Position numbers and translations under genes: made by a program. A stretch of DNA of 64,000 bases from Acidicapsa acidisoli (lineage in GTDB: Bacteria; Acidobacteriota; Terriglobia; Terriglobales; Acidobacteriaceae): the NCBI RefSeq assembly GCF_025685625.1, contig NZ_JAGSYI010000001.1:1984001-2048000 (forward strand). The letters are read 5' to 3'. Below the pieces are notes generated by a model that was given only the letters and a program-made list of their open reading frames with translations, ran no database searches and was not told where the DNA came from. The stretch's first letter is position 1. Each line of letters begins with the position of its first letter. Shown here in pieces: positions 1-8,826 of the stretch.

Positions 1-2
1 GG

Positions 3-326
3 ACAGCCATCGACGGGGGCATGTTTACAGTTCCAGAGGCGCTGGGTGACAAGATCATCCATCCTTTCAGCGACTTCTTGTTGCATGACATCGGGACCGG
101 AGATGGAATTGTCCAAGTCGGCCCGCAAGACACGGCAAATAAGTTGAGAACCGCGCCACTCTGGGGTTTGCGTACAAAGGCGCGCTTCATGCACGACCTG
201 AGATCGCTGTCGCTTACAGACGCTATCTTGCGTCATGAGGAAGAAGCACACGAGCCGGCTCGGCACTTTAGGGAAATGGAGCCCGAGGAGAGAGAGGCGT
301 TGCTCACCTTTTTGAGATCTCTGTGA
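3..326 (+). CDS. C-terminal part of a di-haem oxidoreductase (DHOR / putative thiol oxidoreductase), truncated by the window edge
   Basis: The reading frame is open to the left edge (residues TAIDGG precede the first Met at 21), so only the last ~107 residues are in the window. They carry the C-terminal signature of the DHOR/DUF1111 family: a FTVPEALG stretch, HPFSDFLLHDIGTGDGI, then APLWGLR, a FMHD segment and DAILRH. Family members are periplasmic c-type di-haem proteins related to cytochrome c peroxidases. The haem CxxCH motifs would lie upstream, outside the window. No partner gene follows; the next 1.2 kb is decayed sequence. The family call is good; the substrate is unknown. Confidence 0.8.
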   Translation, partial: TAIDGGMFTVPEALGDKIIHPFSDFLLHDIGTGDGIVQVGPQDTANKLRTAPLWGLRTKARFMHDLRSLSLTDAILRHEEEAHEPARHFREMEPEEREALLTFLRSL

Positions 327-1584
327 CGGCCTACGCGACGATCGGCCTCGAACTGGCCCGCTGCGTCTGAGGAATTACCGATGCGAGGTGAGCACAGCAG
401 CGGGTCTGGATCTGGGCGCAAGATGAGCGAGCGCTACGCGCGTCAACTGGCCAATCAGCCAGGTGGCACGCAGCGTCCGCGCTTGAGATAGTTTGAACTG
501 CGGGTTCCGCATGCACATGCAAGGGCTATATCGAGTGAACCAGCTGATATGTGCTCGCACTGCCAAGTGCGGTTTGAGGTCTCGTTGGACTCCGCGATGA
601 CTGCGGATGACGAGCTGTGATTTGGGACGAAGCTGGCCCATTTTTTAAGCCAAGAGAATCGCTAGGTCCAGTCAATGATACGTTGCGCGGGAATCGACAT
701 GGTGCCACAGCTCATACTGGATCTTGAGATTGAAGGGCAGCAGAGAGGCGAGAAGAAGGAAATGCAGCGGCCAAAGTGGCTGCATCTAGTTCATATCTTG
801 CGCGAAAAAGGAAAAAGTTTAGCCCGGTGCGGTTCCTGAAGACTTGCGCCTGCACCACGATGTCGGAATCTTCGCTCAGCCTTGCCTCCAGACACCACTC
901 TCATAGGTGCAGACCTCACCTATTTCAACGGCCAACCGGCAGCGCTGCTTCTCTTTACTATTCACAAGCACCAGGTTTCCATCTTCCTGATCCAGCGAGC
1001 AAACGGCTCTGTCACTGCGCTGCGCAGTACCCAGGCGGGTTTCACGATTGACTCCGCCAACACACGAGACCTCTGCATTCTTGCCGTCAGCAACGTCAAT
1101 CCTGCCGAGCTCGAACTCCTCGTTGCGTCTCTGGTGCGAGCCCAGTCAAACTCTTAGCTCTTAGGGATATTGCGGGCGGCGTCTCTTGTTCTAGTGTCCG
1201 ACTACCTGATCGAGGCCATTCTAGCCAGTCCGTTCGTGCAATGCCGCGTCCTGAACGATGCTGCAGCGGCGATGGTCTATTCAAGCAACATTTATTTCAG
1301 TCGCGCGAAGCGGAACCATTTCTTCTCAGGTGTTCCGCCGAGTCCACTGCTTCATCTCTGGTTCCTGACCAGAAGGCCGCAGTTTCGTCCTGCCGCGCTT
1401 CCACGGTCAAACTGTTTCCGGTGGAGGGAATAAAGCCGTCGAGCGCCAGTTTAACACCATGAGCGCGACGCCGGGGATGAACCGGAAACTCAGATACTTC
1501 GAAGCAAGGCCTTCGAGCACGACGGCGTCGCGTTAGCGTTTACACAGACTCCAGACTCAAAGTGTTGTCGCATCGGAGAAGGTA
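327..1584. other. Gene-poor stretch with decayed sequence
   Basis: No intact gene is convincing between the di-haem protein and the sigma factor. Short overlapping ORFs occur on both strands without family signatures. The only recognisable piece is an anti-sigma-like C-terminus at about 840-1157, listed separately. The rest looks like intergenic or eroded sequence. Confidence 0.55.
840..1157 (+). pseudogene. Remnant of an anti-sigma-factor-like protein (C-terminal part)
   Basis: From the TTG at 882 the frame reads LIGADLTYFNGQPAALLLF and later LAVSNVNPAELELLVASL. This matches the pattern of the C-terminus of membrane anti-sigma/'transmembrane transcriptional regulator' proteins (RLdYLnGrpvAaLvY ... 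avSDlnaaELxxL). A stop lies in frame at 837, the zinc-finger and membrane segment expected before it are not visible, and there is no ribosome binding site, so I read it as a decayed 3' end. It lies 430 bp upstream of an ECF sigma gene, a common partner. An unusual short functional protein cannot be excluded. Confidence 0.45.
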
Positions 1585-2220
1585 ATGAAGCAGATAGGCC
1601 GTACGCGGGATTTCTCATTGATGCGCGACGCGCAGAGCGGAAACCACATTGCTTTTGAACAGCTGGTGAATATCCATGATCGCGCTGTACTAAGACTTGC
1701 GTTCCGTATTACTGGGTCGAAGAACGATATCCAAGATATCTATCAAGAGGCATTTCTGAAAATTTACAGGATGCTGGGCAGCTTCCGTTTCGAGTGCTCC
1801 GTTTCAACCTGGATCTACCGTATTGTGACCAATGTTTGCTTTGATCATCTGCGGAAGAGTAGAAGGCGCAAAGAGAAGAGCGCGATAGAAATGAGCGCCG
1901 ATGGGGAGGAGTACAACCTGTTGGATCAAGTCCCAGACAACAGGCTGGCTTACCAACCCGAACATCAATTGTTCCGCCGGGAAGAAGGGGTTCATGTCCT
2001 TCGCGCCTTACGAAGACTTACGGTTCGCGAACGCGCAGTATTTGAATTGAGATATTTCCGTGGGCTGAAACTGCGGACCGTGAGCGAGAGGCTAAGTATC
2101 TCGGAAGCGTCGGTCAAAACCACCTTGTCACGAGCCGCGCAAAAGCTGAAATCTCAATTGGCGGGTGACACAAGAGGTCGAAAGAGTCGATGCACGGGCC
2201 ATGTGATGCCTGAACTGTAA
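1585..2220 (+). CDS. ECF-type RNA polymerase sigma-70 factor
   Basis: The 211-residue protein has the two-domain layout of group IV sigma factors. Region 2 spans about residues 23-95: DIYQEAFLKIYRML (2.1-2.2), then FRFECSVSTWIYRIVTN (2.3) and CFDHLRKSRRRKEK (2.4). A linker follows, then region 4 at about 140-195 with LTVRERAVFELRYFRGLKL and the helix-turn-helix ISEASVKTTLSRAAQKLK. The ATG at 1585 follows a GAGAAGG stretch. It would direct RNA polymerase to a small regulon. The usual anti-sigma partner is not intact; an anti-sigma-like remnant lies upstream. The small exported protein gene at 2620 follows on the same strand, as seen behind similar sigma genes in Acidobacteriota. Confidence 0.9.
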   Translation: MKQIGRTRDFSLMRDAQSGNHIAFEQLVNIHDRAVLRLAFRITGSKNDIQDIYQEAFLKIYRMLGSFRFECSVSTWIYRIVTNVCFDHLRKSRRRKEKSAIEMSADGEEYNLLDQVPDNRLAYQPEHQLFRREEGVHVLRALRRLTVRERAVFELRYFRGLKLRTVSERLSISEASVKTTLSRAAQKLKSQLAGDTRGRKSRCTGHVMPEL

Positions 2221-2619
2221 ATTGAGACGCTTCCGGCAGAAAGAGAAGGATGCATGGTAACCATCCCATTACGAGAAATGTTGAATTCCCGCATATGCGA
2301 GCGACAACCGCCCTTCATTGGCCGCGCTTCGATTATTGAGTGTGAAGGTACATTGCAGAGGGCTCGATTGCGCCAGGGCGCAGACTCCTTGCAGGGCGGC
2401 ATTTTCAGGAACATTGCGAGTAGGGCGACGGCTTTGTTCCTCGCAATCTGTGGAGATCGTCAGGTGATAGGAACAGTCTCCTTCGTCTGGAAACGGGCGC
2501 TGCGGCGACTTGGCAGCAGCCTTCAGCCGAAGCGCATGCACCGTGCATCTACGCCGAGTAATAAGGCCTTCTTTGAACACCTGCCGGAAATCGTTGGGTG
2601 TCGTAAAGGCCAGTTGCCT

Positions 2620-3081
2620 GTGCGGCTCAGCAAGTGGCGTGTGACGGCTGCCGTAGTCGCGTTAGTTCTGCCCCTGAGTTGCATTCACGCAGCGGCGTCA
2701 GGCCAAAGTGTCAGCCAAAGGGCCCTCGCTTCTCTTCAAGTCAAGGCAGATCAAGCGGAGCCAAGAGACCGATGTTTTCTCTATGCCATGCTTGTCAACA
2801 AACTGATGAACCTAGCCGGCCAGCAGTTCGATTCCGATGATCCCGGGCAGACCTCTGAGTCACTTAAGCTCGCACAGCGCGATATAGAGAATATTCGCAC
2901 TGGGCTGACTGGTGACAGCAGGAAGCTCAAGGATGCCGAATTACTTATACGGCGGAGCTCCTTTCAACTTAGAAGCATTCTCCGCGAAAGCCCCGTCGAA
3001 GATCAGCTTGTCTTGGAGTCGACACTGAAAGAACTGAATCAGGTTCAAGAACAGCTCATGATTCAGGTGTTCAAAAAATAG
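2620..3081 (+). CDS. Small exported/membrane-anchored hypothetical protein behind the ECF sigma gene
   Basis: The frame is open from 2254, but the first ~120 residues have no protein-like character. I chose the GTG at 2620: it begins an Arg/Lys-rich start followed by a hydrophobic segment (VTAAVVALVLPLSC) typical of a signal peptide or anchor, and an AAAGG lies ~10 nt upstream. The mature part is helical and charged (KADQAEPRDRCFLYA, then LKDAELLIRRSSFQLRSIL, ending NQVQEQLMIQVFKK). I recall this as a lineage-specific uncharacterised family next to sigma factors in Acidobacteriota; no function is known to me. TTG at 2614 is an alternative start. Confidence 0.6.
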   Translation: MRLSKWRVTAAVVALVLPLSCIHAAASGQSVSQRALASLQVKADQAEPRDRCFLYAMLVNKLMNLAGQQFDSDDPGQTSESLKLAQRDIENIRTGLTGDSRKLKDAELLIRRSSFQLRSILRESPVEDQLVLESTLKELNQVQEQLMIQVFKK

Positions 3082-3082
3082 C

Positions 3083-3105
3083 CTGCAAGCGGATCGAACT
3101 TGCAG
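3083..3105 (+). terminator. Hairpin directly after the stop of the small exported protein gene
   Basis: CTGCAAG (3083-3089) pairs with CTTGCAG (3099-3105) across a 9-nt loop, starting 2 nt after the stop codon. There is no T-run immediately after it, so it may be a weak terminator or an mRNA-stabilising 3' hairpin. Confidence 0.35.
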
Positions 3106-3480
3106 CAGCAAAGCACCACCCGGCTTGCAAACGTTCTCTGTCTCCTTCTGGCTGAGCGCTTGGCACAGACGTGGGTTCGGCACCGTTTTTTTTGAACCAC
3201 TTTGGATGTTAGTCTTCGACTGGTTTGAAGCGCCTGGAACTGCAGTGCCAATTGATTGGTCAGCGATAGGCGTGTTTTCGTTGGATGGAGGGCGCTCGAC
3301 GGAGTGCACAGTTATCGTGCAAACAGTTCTATCGATGTAAAACACGCCAGCACCGTGTAACCTTTTATAACTCTTAGACTCCAACTAGTGTGCAATCCGC
3401 TGACTCTGGTTGAAAGGTAAGGTTTCTTTCATCATAGCTCGGCGCTGTGCACAATATCATTTCACTTACGAGAGGTCGAA
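3106..3480. other. Intergenic stretch before the lactonase-like gene
   Basis: About 375 bp without a convincing gene. It contains a run of eight T (from 3186) and presumably the promoter of the lactonase-like gene, which I could not place. A GAGAGG ribosome binding site precedes the ATG at 3481. Confidence 0.5.
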
Positions 3481-4611
3481 ATGCTCAGAGTAACCCGTGG
3501 TCTGTTGTTGACCATAGTTGGGATCGGAGCTGTATCGCCGATTCTTTGCGCCGCACAATCATCAAATCAGTCCGGAGCTGTGTTCATCGAGACGAATGCT
3601 GCCGACCACAATAAGGTCATCGCTTTCGAGCGTGCCTCCAACGGAACCCTTTCCAATGTCGGCGAATTCGACACTGACGGCCGTGGAAGTGGCGGCGTCA
3701 ACGATCCCCTCGAGTCGCAAGGGTCTCTCACACTTAGCCACGACCACTCCCTCCTCTTCGCGGTCAACGCCGGCAGCGGAAACATATCTGTCTTCGGCGT
3801 TCACCATGCATTCTTGACGTTATTGCATAAGGTCGCTTCTGGTGGAAGTCAACCGGTTGCCGTGGCTCAGCATAACAACCTGGTCTATGTTTTAAACTCA
3901 GGAGGGGCCGGAAGCGTCGTGGGCTTCCGATTGGGCTTTGACGGTCAGTTGGCACAGATCGAAGATTCCACGAAATTCGTCACCGCCAACGCCACCGGCG
4001 GCGCGTCTTTGGCTATTAGCCCGGATGGTCGTTTCCTCGCCGTTACGGAGCGTTTAGCCAATAATGTCGACGTCTTCCAGATTCAGCCGAACGGCGTGCT
4101 TGCCCCAATTGTCGTCAATCCAAGCCCTGACCCCGGAGCATTCTCAGTGACCTTCGCCCCCAATGGATCGGCCATCGTCTCTGAAACTGGGCCTGCCGGC
4201 GCTACCGATGGTTCCGCAATTTCCTCCTACTCGATTCTCTCCACTGGTAAGCTTGCTTCTATCAGTCAAGGCATCCCGACCCTTGGCGCGGCAAACTGCT
4301 GGAACGTCGTAACCCCCGACGGAACAAAGGTCTATGTATCCAACGCGGGAAGTTCTACCATCTCCGGATTTGCAATCGGCCCGAATGGCACTTTGACTCC
4401 ACTCCCGGGAACGGTTGTCGGCGAGAATCCTGCAGGCGCTACAAACCTGGACATCGCAGTAAGTGCGGACGGGAAGTACCTATACACACTGAACTCTGGT
4501 GCCGGTACGATCGGGAGCTTTGCAATTCAACAAAATGGCGCTCTTACCAACATCGGTGAGGCCGGCGATCTTCCGATCTTTGCTGGTTTTAACGGCATTG
4601 CCGCATACTAA
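3481..4611 (+). CDS. Exported lactonase-family seven-bladed beta-propeller protein
   Basis: The 376-residue protein starts with a signal peptide (MLRVTRGLLLTIVGIGAVS, cleaved near CAAQS). The rest is a repeated propeller with the 'lactonase' (PF10282) blade pattern: SPDGRFLAVTERLANNVDVF, TPDGTKVYVSNAGSSTISGF and SADGKYLYTLNSGAGTIGSF, each followed by NGTL/NGAL. Bacterial 6-phosphogluconolactonases (COG2706) share this fold, but exported Acidobacteriota versions are generic and a cytosolic sugar-phosphate role is unlikely. GAGAGG lies just before the ATG. The gene is monocistronic: it ends in a strong terminator. Family confident, substrate unknown. Confidence 0.85.
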   Translation: MLRVTRGLLLTIVGIGAVSPILCAAQSSNQSGAVFIETNAADHNKVIAFERASNGTLSNVGEFDTDGRGSGGVNDPLESQGSLTLSHDHSLLFAVNAGSGNISVFGVHHAFLTLLHKVASGGSQPVAVAQHNNLVYVLNSGGAGSVVGFRLGFDGQLAQIEDSTKFVTANATGGASLAISPDGRFLAVTERLANNVDVFQIQPNGVLAPIVVNPSPDPGAFSVTFAPNGSAIVSETGPAGATDGSAISSYSILSTGKLASISQGIPTLGAANCWNVVTPDGTKVYVSNAGSSTISGFAIGPNGTLTPLPGTVVGENPAGATNLDIAVSADGKYLYTLNSGAGTIGSFAIQQNGALTNIGEAGDLPIFAGFNGIAAY

Positions 4612-4659
4612 GGATGAAATTATCTTCTTGAAAATAGGTGAAATGTAACTTAGATCAGA

Positions 4660-4715
4660 AGGGCGCCAGCGTCCCTCTTCTTTCCAAGAGAGGCACTGGC
4701 GCTCTGGGTTTTTTT
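4660..4715 (+). terminator. Rho-independent terminator after the lactonase-like gene
   Basis: A 10-bp stem (4660-4669 with 4696-4705, core GCGCCAG/CTGGCGC) encloses a loop that contains a second short pairing (CCTCTT/AAGAGAGG), followed by GGG and seven T (4709-4715). It ends 104 bp past the stop codon. Confidence 0.85.
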
Positions 4716-5479
4716 GTAAGACCAAAGGGGACCGCTCTAGCTCAACACAATGGCCGATCTCGAGCCTTGACGATTCTCATATCAAATTCTGGGCTGCTCA
4801 CTCGAAATGAATACCCCACAGGGCTGCGCATGCCATTGTCAGACTGCACTCGCCAAAGTTTCAATCGGCAATTGTACGGCGATGTGCTAGGGAAGCGCGG
4901 TGTGATCGAGATAGGGATTGATCTCAGGTTTGGCGCTGCTTTCCGGTAGTCGGCTGATTCCAGGCCGTTCCACGCAACTACGCAAGGAAAACAAGTCAGC
5001 TGAGATATGGTGGCCTGGAATGCGTAAAGGCATCCTAGCAATTCTCAAGAGAGCCGGAGTGTGAGGGTACCGGGTAGTGTCGTCCCCCGAGGCCATGACG
5101 AACCAGACCGAGGAAAACATCAAAGACCCCACCTTGATCGGGACTCAGGGTCATGGCGCTTCGTAGTGCCAGTGCTGCCACTCGGAGGACTCTGCGATCT
5201 GCTTGATGACGGCATTGCGCTCGTGGACGAGGGCCAGCATGTAGCGACGTGTGATCTCTTGAAGTCTGATTATGGAGTGGAGTTCAACTCTAGATCGGTG
5301 TGCTGCGGTTTCAGGTCCAACTCGCAACTGATCACGCGTGGGCCTAAACCAGCCGCGTCCATGAACAACTGGACGAGTTGCCAAACGCACGGAAGACGTA
5401 CCGCCGCCCCGCACAAGGCCCAGCCAAGATGTAGATGCTCAAGCGCTCTGCCCATCGCACGAACCCCATCGACAGTGCC
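4716..5479. other. Stretch without a recognisable intact gene
   Basis: Several mutually overlapping ORFs on both strands, none with family signatures, ribosome binding sites or sensible neighbours. It leads directly into the truncated kinase remnant at 5480, so part of it may be the eroded 5' half of that gene or junk from a rearrangement. Confidence 0.5.
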
Positions 5480-5986
5480 GCTTCCGTCTCCGGGATCCGC
5501 TCACAATTCGAGCGGAGCGCCCTGAGTCGAGAGGTTATTGATGTAAACGAGATCAATCGAGAGACCATCGCCCTCCTGCGCGGCGAGACAGTGCGATACA
5601 ACATATCGGTTCGGACGGAACTGGCAGCCGATCTTCCTCAGATCGTTGGAGATCGCGTGCAATTGCAGCAGGTCGCGATGAATCTAATCATCAACAGCAT
5701 CGAAGCGATGAAAGACGTTGATGGAATACGAGAGCTTGCCATCAAATCGCAGCGGGTTGAAAAAGAGCAGGTTCTTGTTTCGGTGAGTGATACCGGCGTA
5801 GGACTTCCGCCGAAGCTCGCGGAACAGGCATTCGAACCGTTCTTTACAACCAAACCCCACGGCACCGGCATGGGGCTTCGCGTCAGCCGTTCAATCATTG
5901 AGTCGCATGGCGGGCGCTTATGGGCAGTCGGTTCCTCAGGGCGCGGTGCAACTTTTCACTTGAGCCTGCCCACCGCGCCGTGCTGA
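5480..5986 (+). pseudogene. 5'-truncated sensor histidine kinase (late DHp plus HATPase domain)
   Basis: From about IRSQFERSALSREVIDVNEI onward the frame reads as the end of a PAS-type histidine kinase. It has VQLQQVAMNLIINSIEA (N box), SVSDTGVGLPP (G1), FEPFFTTKPHGTGMGL (F and G2 boxes) and ends ATFHLSLP. The phospho-accepting H box and all sensor domains are missing. The ~15 residues before position 5480 do not fit the family, and no start codon with a ribosome binding site is present. It closely resembles a kinase class common in Acidobacteriota and looks like a relic. Compare the intact kinase at 33335-34720. Confidence 0.75.
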
Positions 5987-6674
5987 AGTGTTTGACAATT
6001 GATTTCGTCGAATTGTACTTCGTAAATGCAATTGCTTGGACCGCGCACTGATACCATTCCTTGGCTGGATTTGAACACAAGACTCCTTTTCGCATCACAA
6101 TCAAACCGAGAAAATAATCTCCTTCGATTAAGGGCGCACCCGGCGATCCTCGGAAGATTCGATAAGTTTCATTTCTCTAATTGACGAGAGAAACTACGGC
6201 AAGTGGCCGAAAAACCGGCTACGCGCAAATGTGACTGACTTATCGGTATGAGGTGGCCAGCTCGAATTCAAGTTGGCGAGAAGCCGAAAATTCGCCCAAG
6301 TGGAATCGTTGCCCACTGCTGTGAAAGTTGAAACTAGGCGCTGCGCGGATCGTTTTTTCAGAGCTCAGAGATGCGTATGGTAACCGCCAATGGCGCCGCC
6401 GGGCGTCGGCTTGGCCCCGAAGCAGTGACCGAGCATGAAGCGCGATTGATATGGGAGACACCCGCCAGAACGCAACAACTTTCCCTTCCAGCGCATTTTA
6501 TCGTATCCCAGACCTCTGCCTTGTAAACCTCTGTCCACCCGCCGAGAGCTCTTCGAAATAGAACTATGCCTGTGTCGAAGCCAGCGATGATATCCCGCCG
6601 AGTCCAGGTGACAGCCTCCTATACGCTATAGCCGATGAACGTTGCGTTGTAGCTATTCAACGAATGCTCGGCTG
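5987..6674. other. Intergenic stretch with possible IS-end relic
   Basis: Nearly 700 bp without a credible gene. It holds a 7-bp stem (TTTCTCT 6172-6178 with AGAGAAA 6187-6193) and the 19-mer at 6201-6219 that recurs at 17668-17686 (listed as repeat). Further AAGTTGG/AAGTGG-like words occur at 6280-6302. Confidence 0.5.
6201..6219 (+). repeat. 19-bp repeat, copy 1 (possible insertion-sequence end relic)
   Basis: AAGTGGCCGAAAAACCGGC, matching 18 of 19 bases at 17668-17686. Such AAGTGG/CCGGC repeats are reminiscent of transposase-binding repeats at the ends of IS21-type elements, but no transposase gene is near. Confidence 0.4.
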
Positions 6675-8321
6675 TTAGCAGCACGAGAGATATTGATGCA
6701 CGAAAGCGACAGCCATGCTGCCTTCTCCTACGCTGCTGGAAACGCGTTTGATTGAGTTGTAGCGAACGTCGCCTACACAGAAGAATCCCGGAAGACTTGT
6801 TTCCAGCAGAAATGGAGTACGATCTGCCGCCCAACCTGGCTGGTCGCTCACCTCGCGACCCGTGAGGACATAGCCGTTTTGGCGTTGGAGTTGAGGTGGT
6901 AACCAATGGGTTACTGCATCGGCGCCGATCATAACAAACAGTGCATCTGCAGCCCGCCGGATGACAGGCTCCCCCGCTCTCCGGGTTTCAATTGCTTTCA
7001 AACAGTCCGTGCCGTCTGCAGAGACCACTTGAGTTTCCTTCTCCACCTGAATTCCCGGCACGAGAGCGATCTGATCGATCAAGTATTGCGACATGCTTCT
7101 TCTCAGATCTTCGCCGCGGACCAGCATAGTCACTGAACTCGCGTAATCCGCGAAGAACAGGGCAGCCTGGCCGGCCGAGTTGCCGCCGCCGATGATAAAG
7201 ACGCGCTTTCCTGCCACCGTGGGGGCCTCCGTGCGTGCGGCCCCATACAAGACTCCGCGTCCGATGAAGCGATCGACGCCCTCCGCCTCAAGTCTGCGCC
7301 AATCAACTCCGGTCGCCAGGATGACGGTCTTTGTCTCAACCGTGTCGCCACCGTCGAGTCCAATCGTATAGGCGCCATCGGGTTGCGGAATGATCTCCTG
7401 GGCTTCTCGGGTGAGAATCACTTCGGCTCCAAACTTAATCGCCTGCCGGAACGCGCGCTGACTGAGGTCGTCTCCTGAGATGCCATTGGGGAAGCCGAGG
7501 TAATTTTCGATACGAGAAGATGTGCCAGCCTGACCGCCGGGAGCCCTGCGCTCGACCAACAAAACACTGAGGCCTTCCGAGGCTCCGTAGACGGCAGCCG
7601 CCAGTCCCGCTGGGCCGCCGCCAATAATCACCACGTCATAGCTTTGGCGATGGGGAGATGTTTGGAATCCGAGCGCTTCCGCTACCTTACGAACTGTAGG
7701 AGGATGGCTGACACAGAACGAACCATCCACGACGACGGATAGGCCAGCAACCTCGCAGACCTCGTCAGTCGGAGCGAGATGTGCGCTACGTTCGCGGTCG
7801 GCCCACTCATAAGGGATTCGATTCATGCTCAGGAAGGTGCGGATCTCCCGGCAGTCGTCATCAAACTTCGATCCGACTATCTGCACGCGGCTGGAGGGAA
7901 GATTCAGCATGTACTTTTGCACGACTTGTACGCGCTCATTCAGCGTCTGTAAGATCAATGCGCTGCACTCGGGCGAGCGTCGGATCAATTCCTGGAGGTG
8001 TTGCGGATCTAGCCGTGCCAAGTGGCAAGCTGTCTTCGCGCGGACGGAGGCGGGAGCTGCCGTTGCCATGAGAATGGCCAATTCGCCGAAGAAATCGCCT
8101 GGCTTGTGCTCTGAGACTTCGGTTCGACGCCCCATCACATCTTTGAGCACTTCCGTGGTTCCGTCCATCACGACAAAAAAAGGGGTGGTCTCCCCTTCGT
8201 GAATGAGATACTCACCCGGCTCCAGATGAAGATCGGCTGCCTGCTGCGAGAGCCACATAAGGTTCGCGTCGTTCAAGCAGGCGAAGACGGGGATCTTCTT
8301 CAACTCCGAGGATGTCAGCAT
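6675..8321 (-). CDS. Fused cyclic-nucleotide-binding / thioredoxin-reductase-like FAD oxidoreductase
   Basis: The 548-residue protein joins three parts. Residues ~1-125 form a cNMP-binding domain (DFFGELAIL as the phosphate-binding cassette), ~140-220 a thioredoxin-like segment, and ~228-548 a thioredoxin-reductase-fold flavoprotein. The last has VVIIGGGPAGLAAAVYGA for FAD, GKRVFIIGGGNSAGQAAL for NAD(P)H and PGFFCVGDVR near the C-terminus. The redox CxxC of true thioredoxin reductase is absent: the place reads VLYGAARTEA. It is therefore probably an NAD(P)H-linked FAD enzyme of another kind, gated by a nucleotide or by membrane context. Its start overlaps the preceding small membrane-protein gene by 7 bp, making it the last gene of the RND efflux operon. 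Confidence 0.85.
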   Translation of the reverse strand: MLTSSELKKIPVFACLNDANLMWLSQQAADLHLEPGEYLIHEGETTPFFVVMDGTTEVLKDVMGRRTEVSEHKPGDFFGELAILMATAAPASVRAKTACHLARLDPQHLQELIRRSPECSALILQTLNERVQVVQKYMLNLPSSRVQIVGSKFDDDCREIRTFLSMNRIPYEWADRERSAHLAPTDEVCEVAGLSVVVDGSFCVSHPPTVRKVAEALGFQTSPHRQSYDVVIIGGGPAGLAAAVYGASEGLSVLLVERRAPGGQAGTSSRIENYLGFPNGISGDDLSQRAFRQAIKFGAEVILTREAQEIIPQPDGAYTIGLDGGDTVETKTVILATGVDWRRLEAEGVDRFIGRGVLYGAARTEAPTVAGKRVFIIGGGNSAGQAALFFADYASSVTMLVRGEDLRRSMSQYLIDQIALVPGIQVEKETQVVSADGTDCLKAIETRRAGEPVIRRAADALFVMIGADAVTHWLPPQLQRQNGYVLTGREVSDQPGWAADRTPFLLETSLPGFFCVGDVRYNSIKRVSSSVGEGSMAVAFVHQYLSCC

Positions 8322-8821
8322 GGCGACTGGTGACCTGCTTTCTGTGCGAGTCGCACGGGTCCGGCAACAGGGCTTTCAATATACGCCGGCATATGGTGCA
8401 CTGAAGTAACAAGAGCGACGAATTCCGGAAATGATTCGAACTCGATCCTCAAATGCTCCCACTCACGCACAAATAAGGGGCTGCGGAACCTGCGTTCCGC
8501 GGAACGGAGCATTAGCTCCCACATTCGTTTTGGTATGCGACGTTCACGATACAACAGATGCGTTAGCGAAACCAGGGTGCAGAATCGCAACATCGAGATG
8601 ATTAACTCGTCGGTTCGCTCAGGAAGCTCTGTGCCAACTGGCACACTCAGCCAGAATGCCGCCGAAGAGTTCTTCAACAGTTCGTCATACTTGGCAGACA
8701 TTGCGAGGAAGATCTGCGTCTTCACCTGCTCGCGGTGATTCACGACAGCGACAACCAAGCCGAGACCTCCCATCAGAAGCGACAGTAATGTTGCGTATTG
8801 AATGATGTGCCCAAAGTTCAT
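8315..8821 (-). CDS. Small single-pass membrane protein of unknown function in the efflux operon
   Basis: The frame is open from 9022, but that part overlaps the RND gene. The ATG at 8821 begins MNFGHIIQYATLLSLLMGG, a hydrophobic segment of about 25 residues, and lies 5 bp after the RND stop codon. The ~140-residue remainder is helical and basic (MSAKYDELLKNSS, RIPKRMWELMLRSAERRFRSP), on the cytoplasmic side if the N-terminus is outside. It overlaps the following flavoprotein gene by 7 bp. I do not recognise a family beyond small membrane proteins that accompany transporters. Translational coupling suggests a part in the pump or in linking it to the flavoprotein. Confidence 0.7.
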   Translation of the reverse strand: MNFGHIIQYATLLSLLMGGLGLVVAVVNHREQVKTQIFLAMSAKYDELLKNSSAAFWLSVPVGTELPERTDELIISMLRFCTLVSLTHLLYRERRIPKRMWELMLRSAERRFRSPLFVREWEHLRIEFESFPEFVALVTSVHHMPAYIESPVAGPVRLAQKAGHQSPC

Positions 8822-8826
8822 AGCAG

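Noticed and set aside
2254-2619. N-terminal extension of the small exported protein in an open frame
   Set aside because: No protein-like composition; opposite-strand frames are equally open; a signal-peptide start with ribosome binding site lies at 2620.
4742-5435. Overlapping ORFs on both strands (up to 154 aa)
   Set aside because: No motif, no ribosome binding site and no continuous similarity to any family I know.
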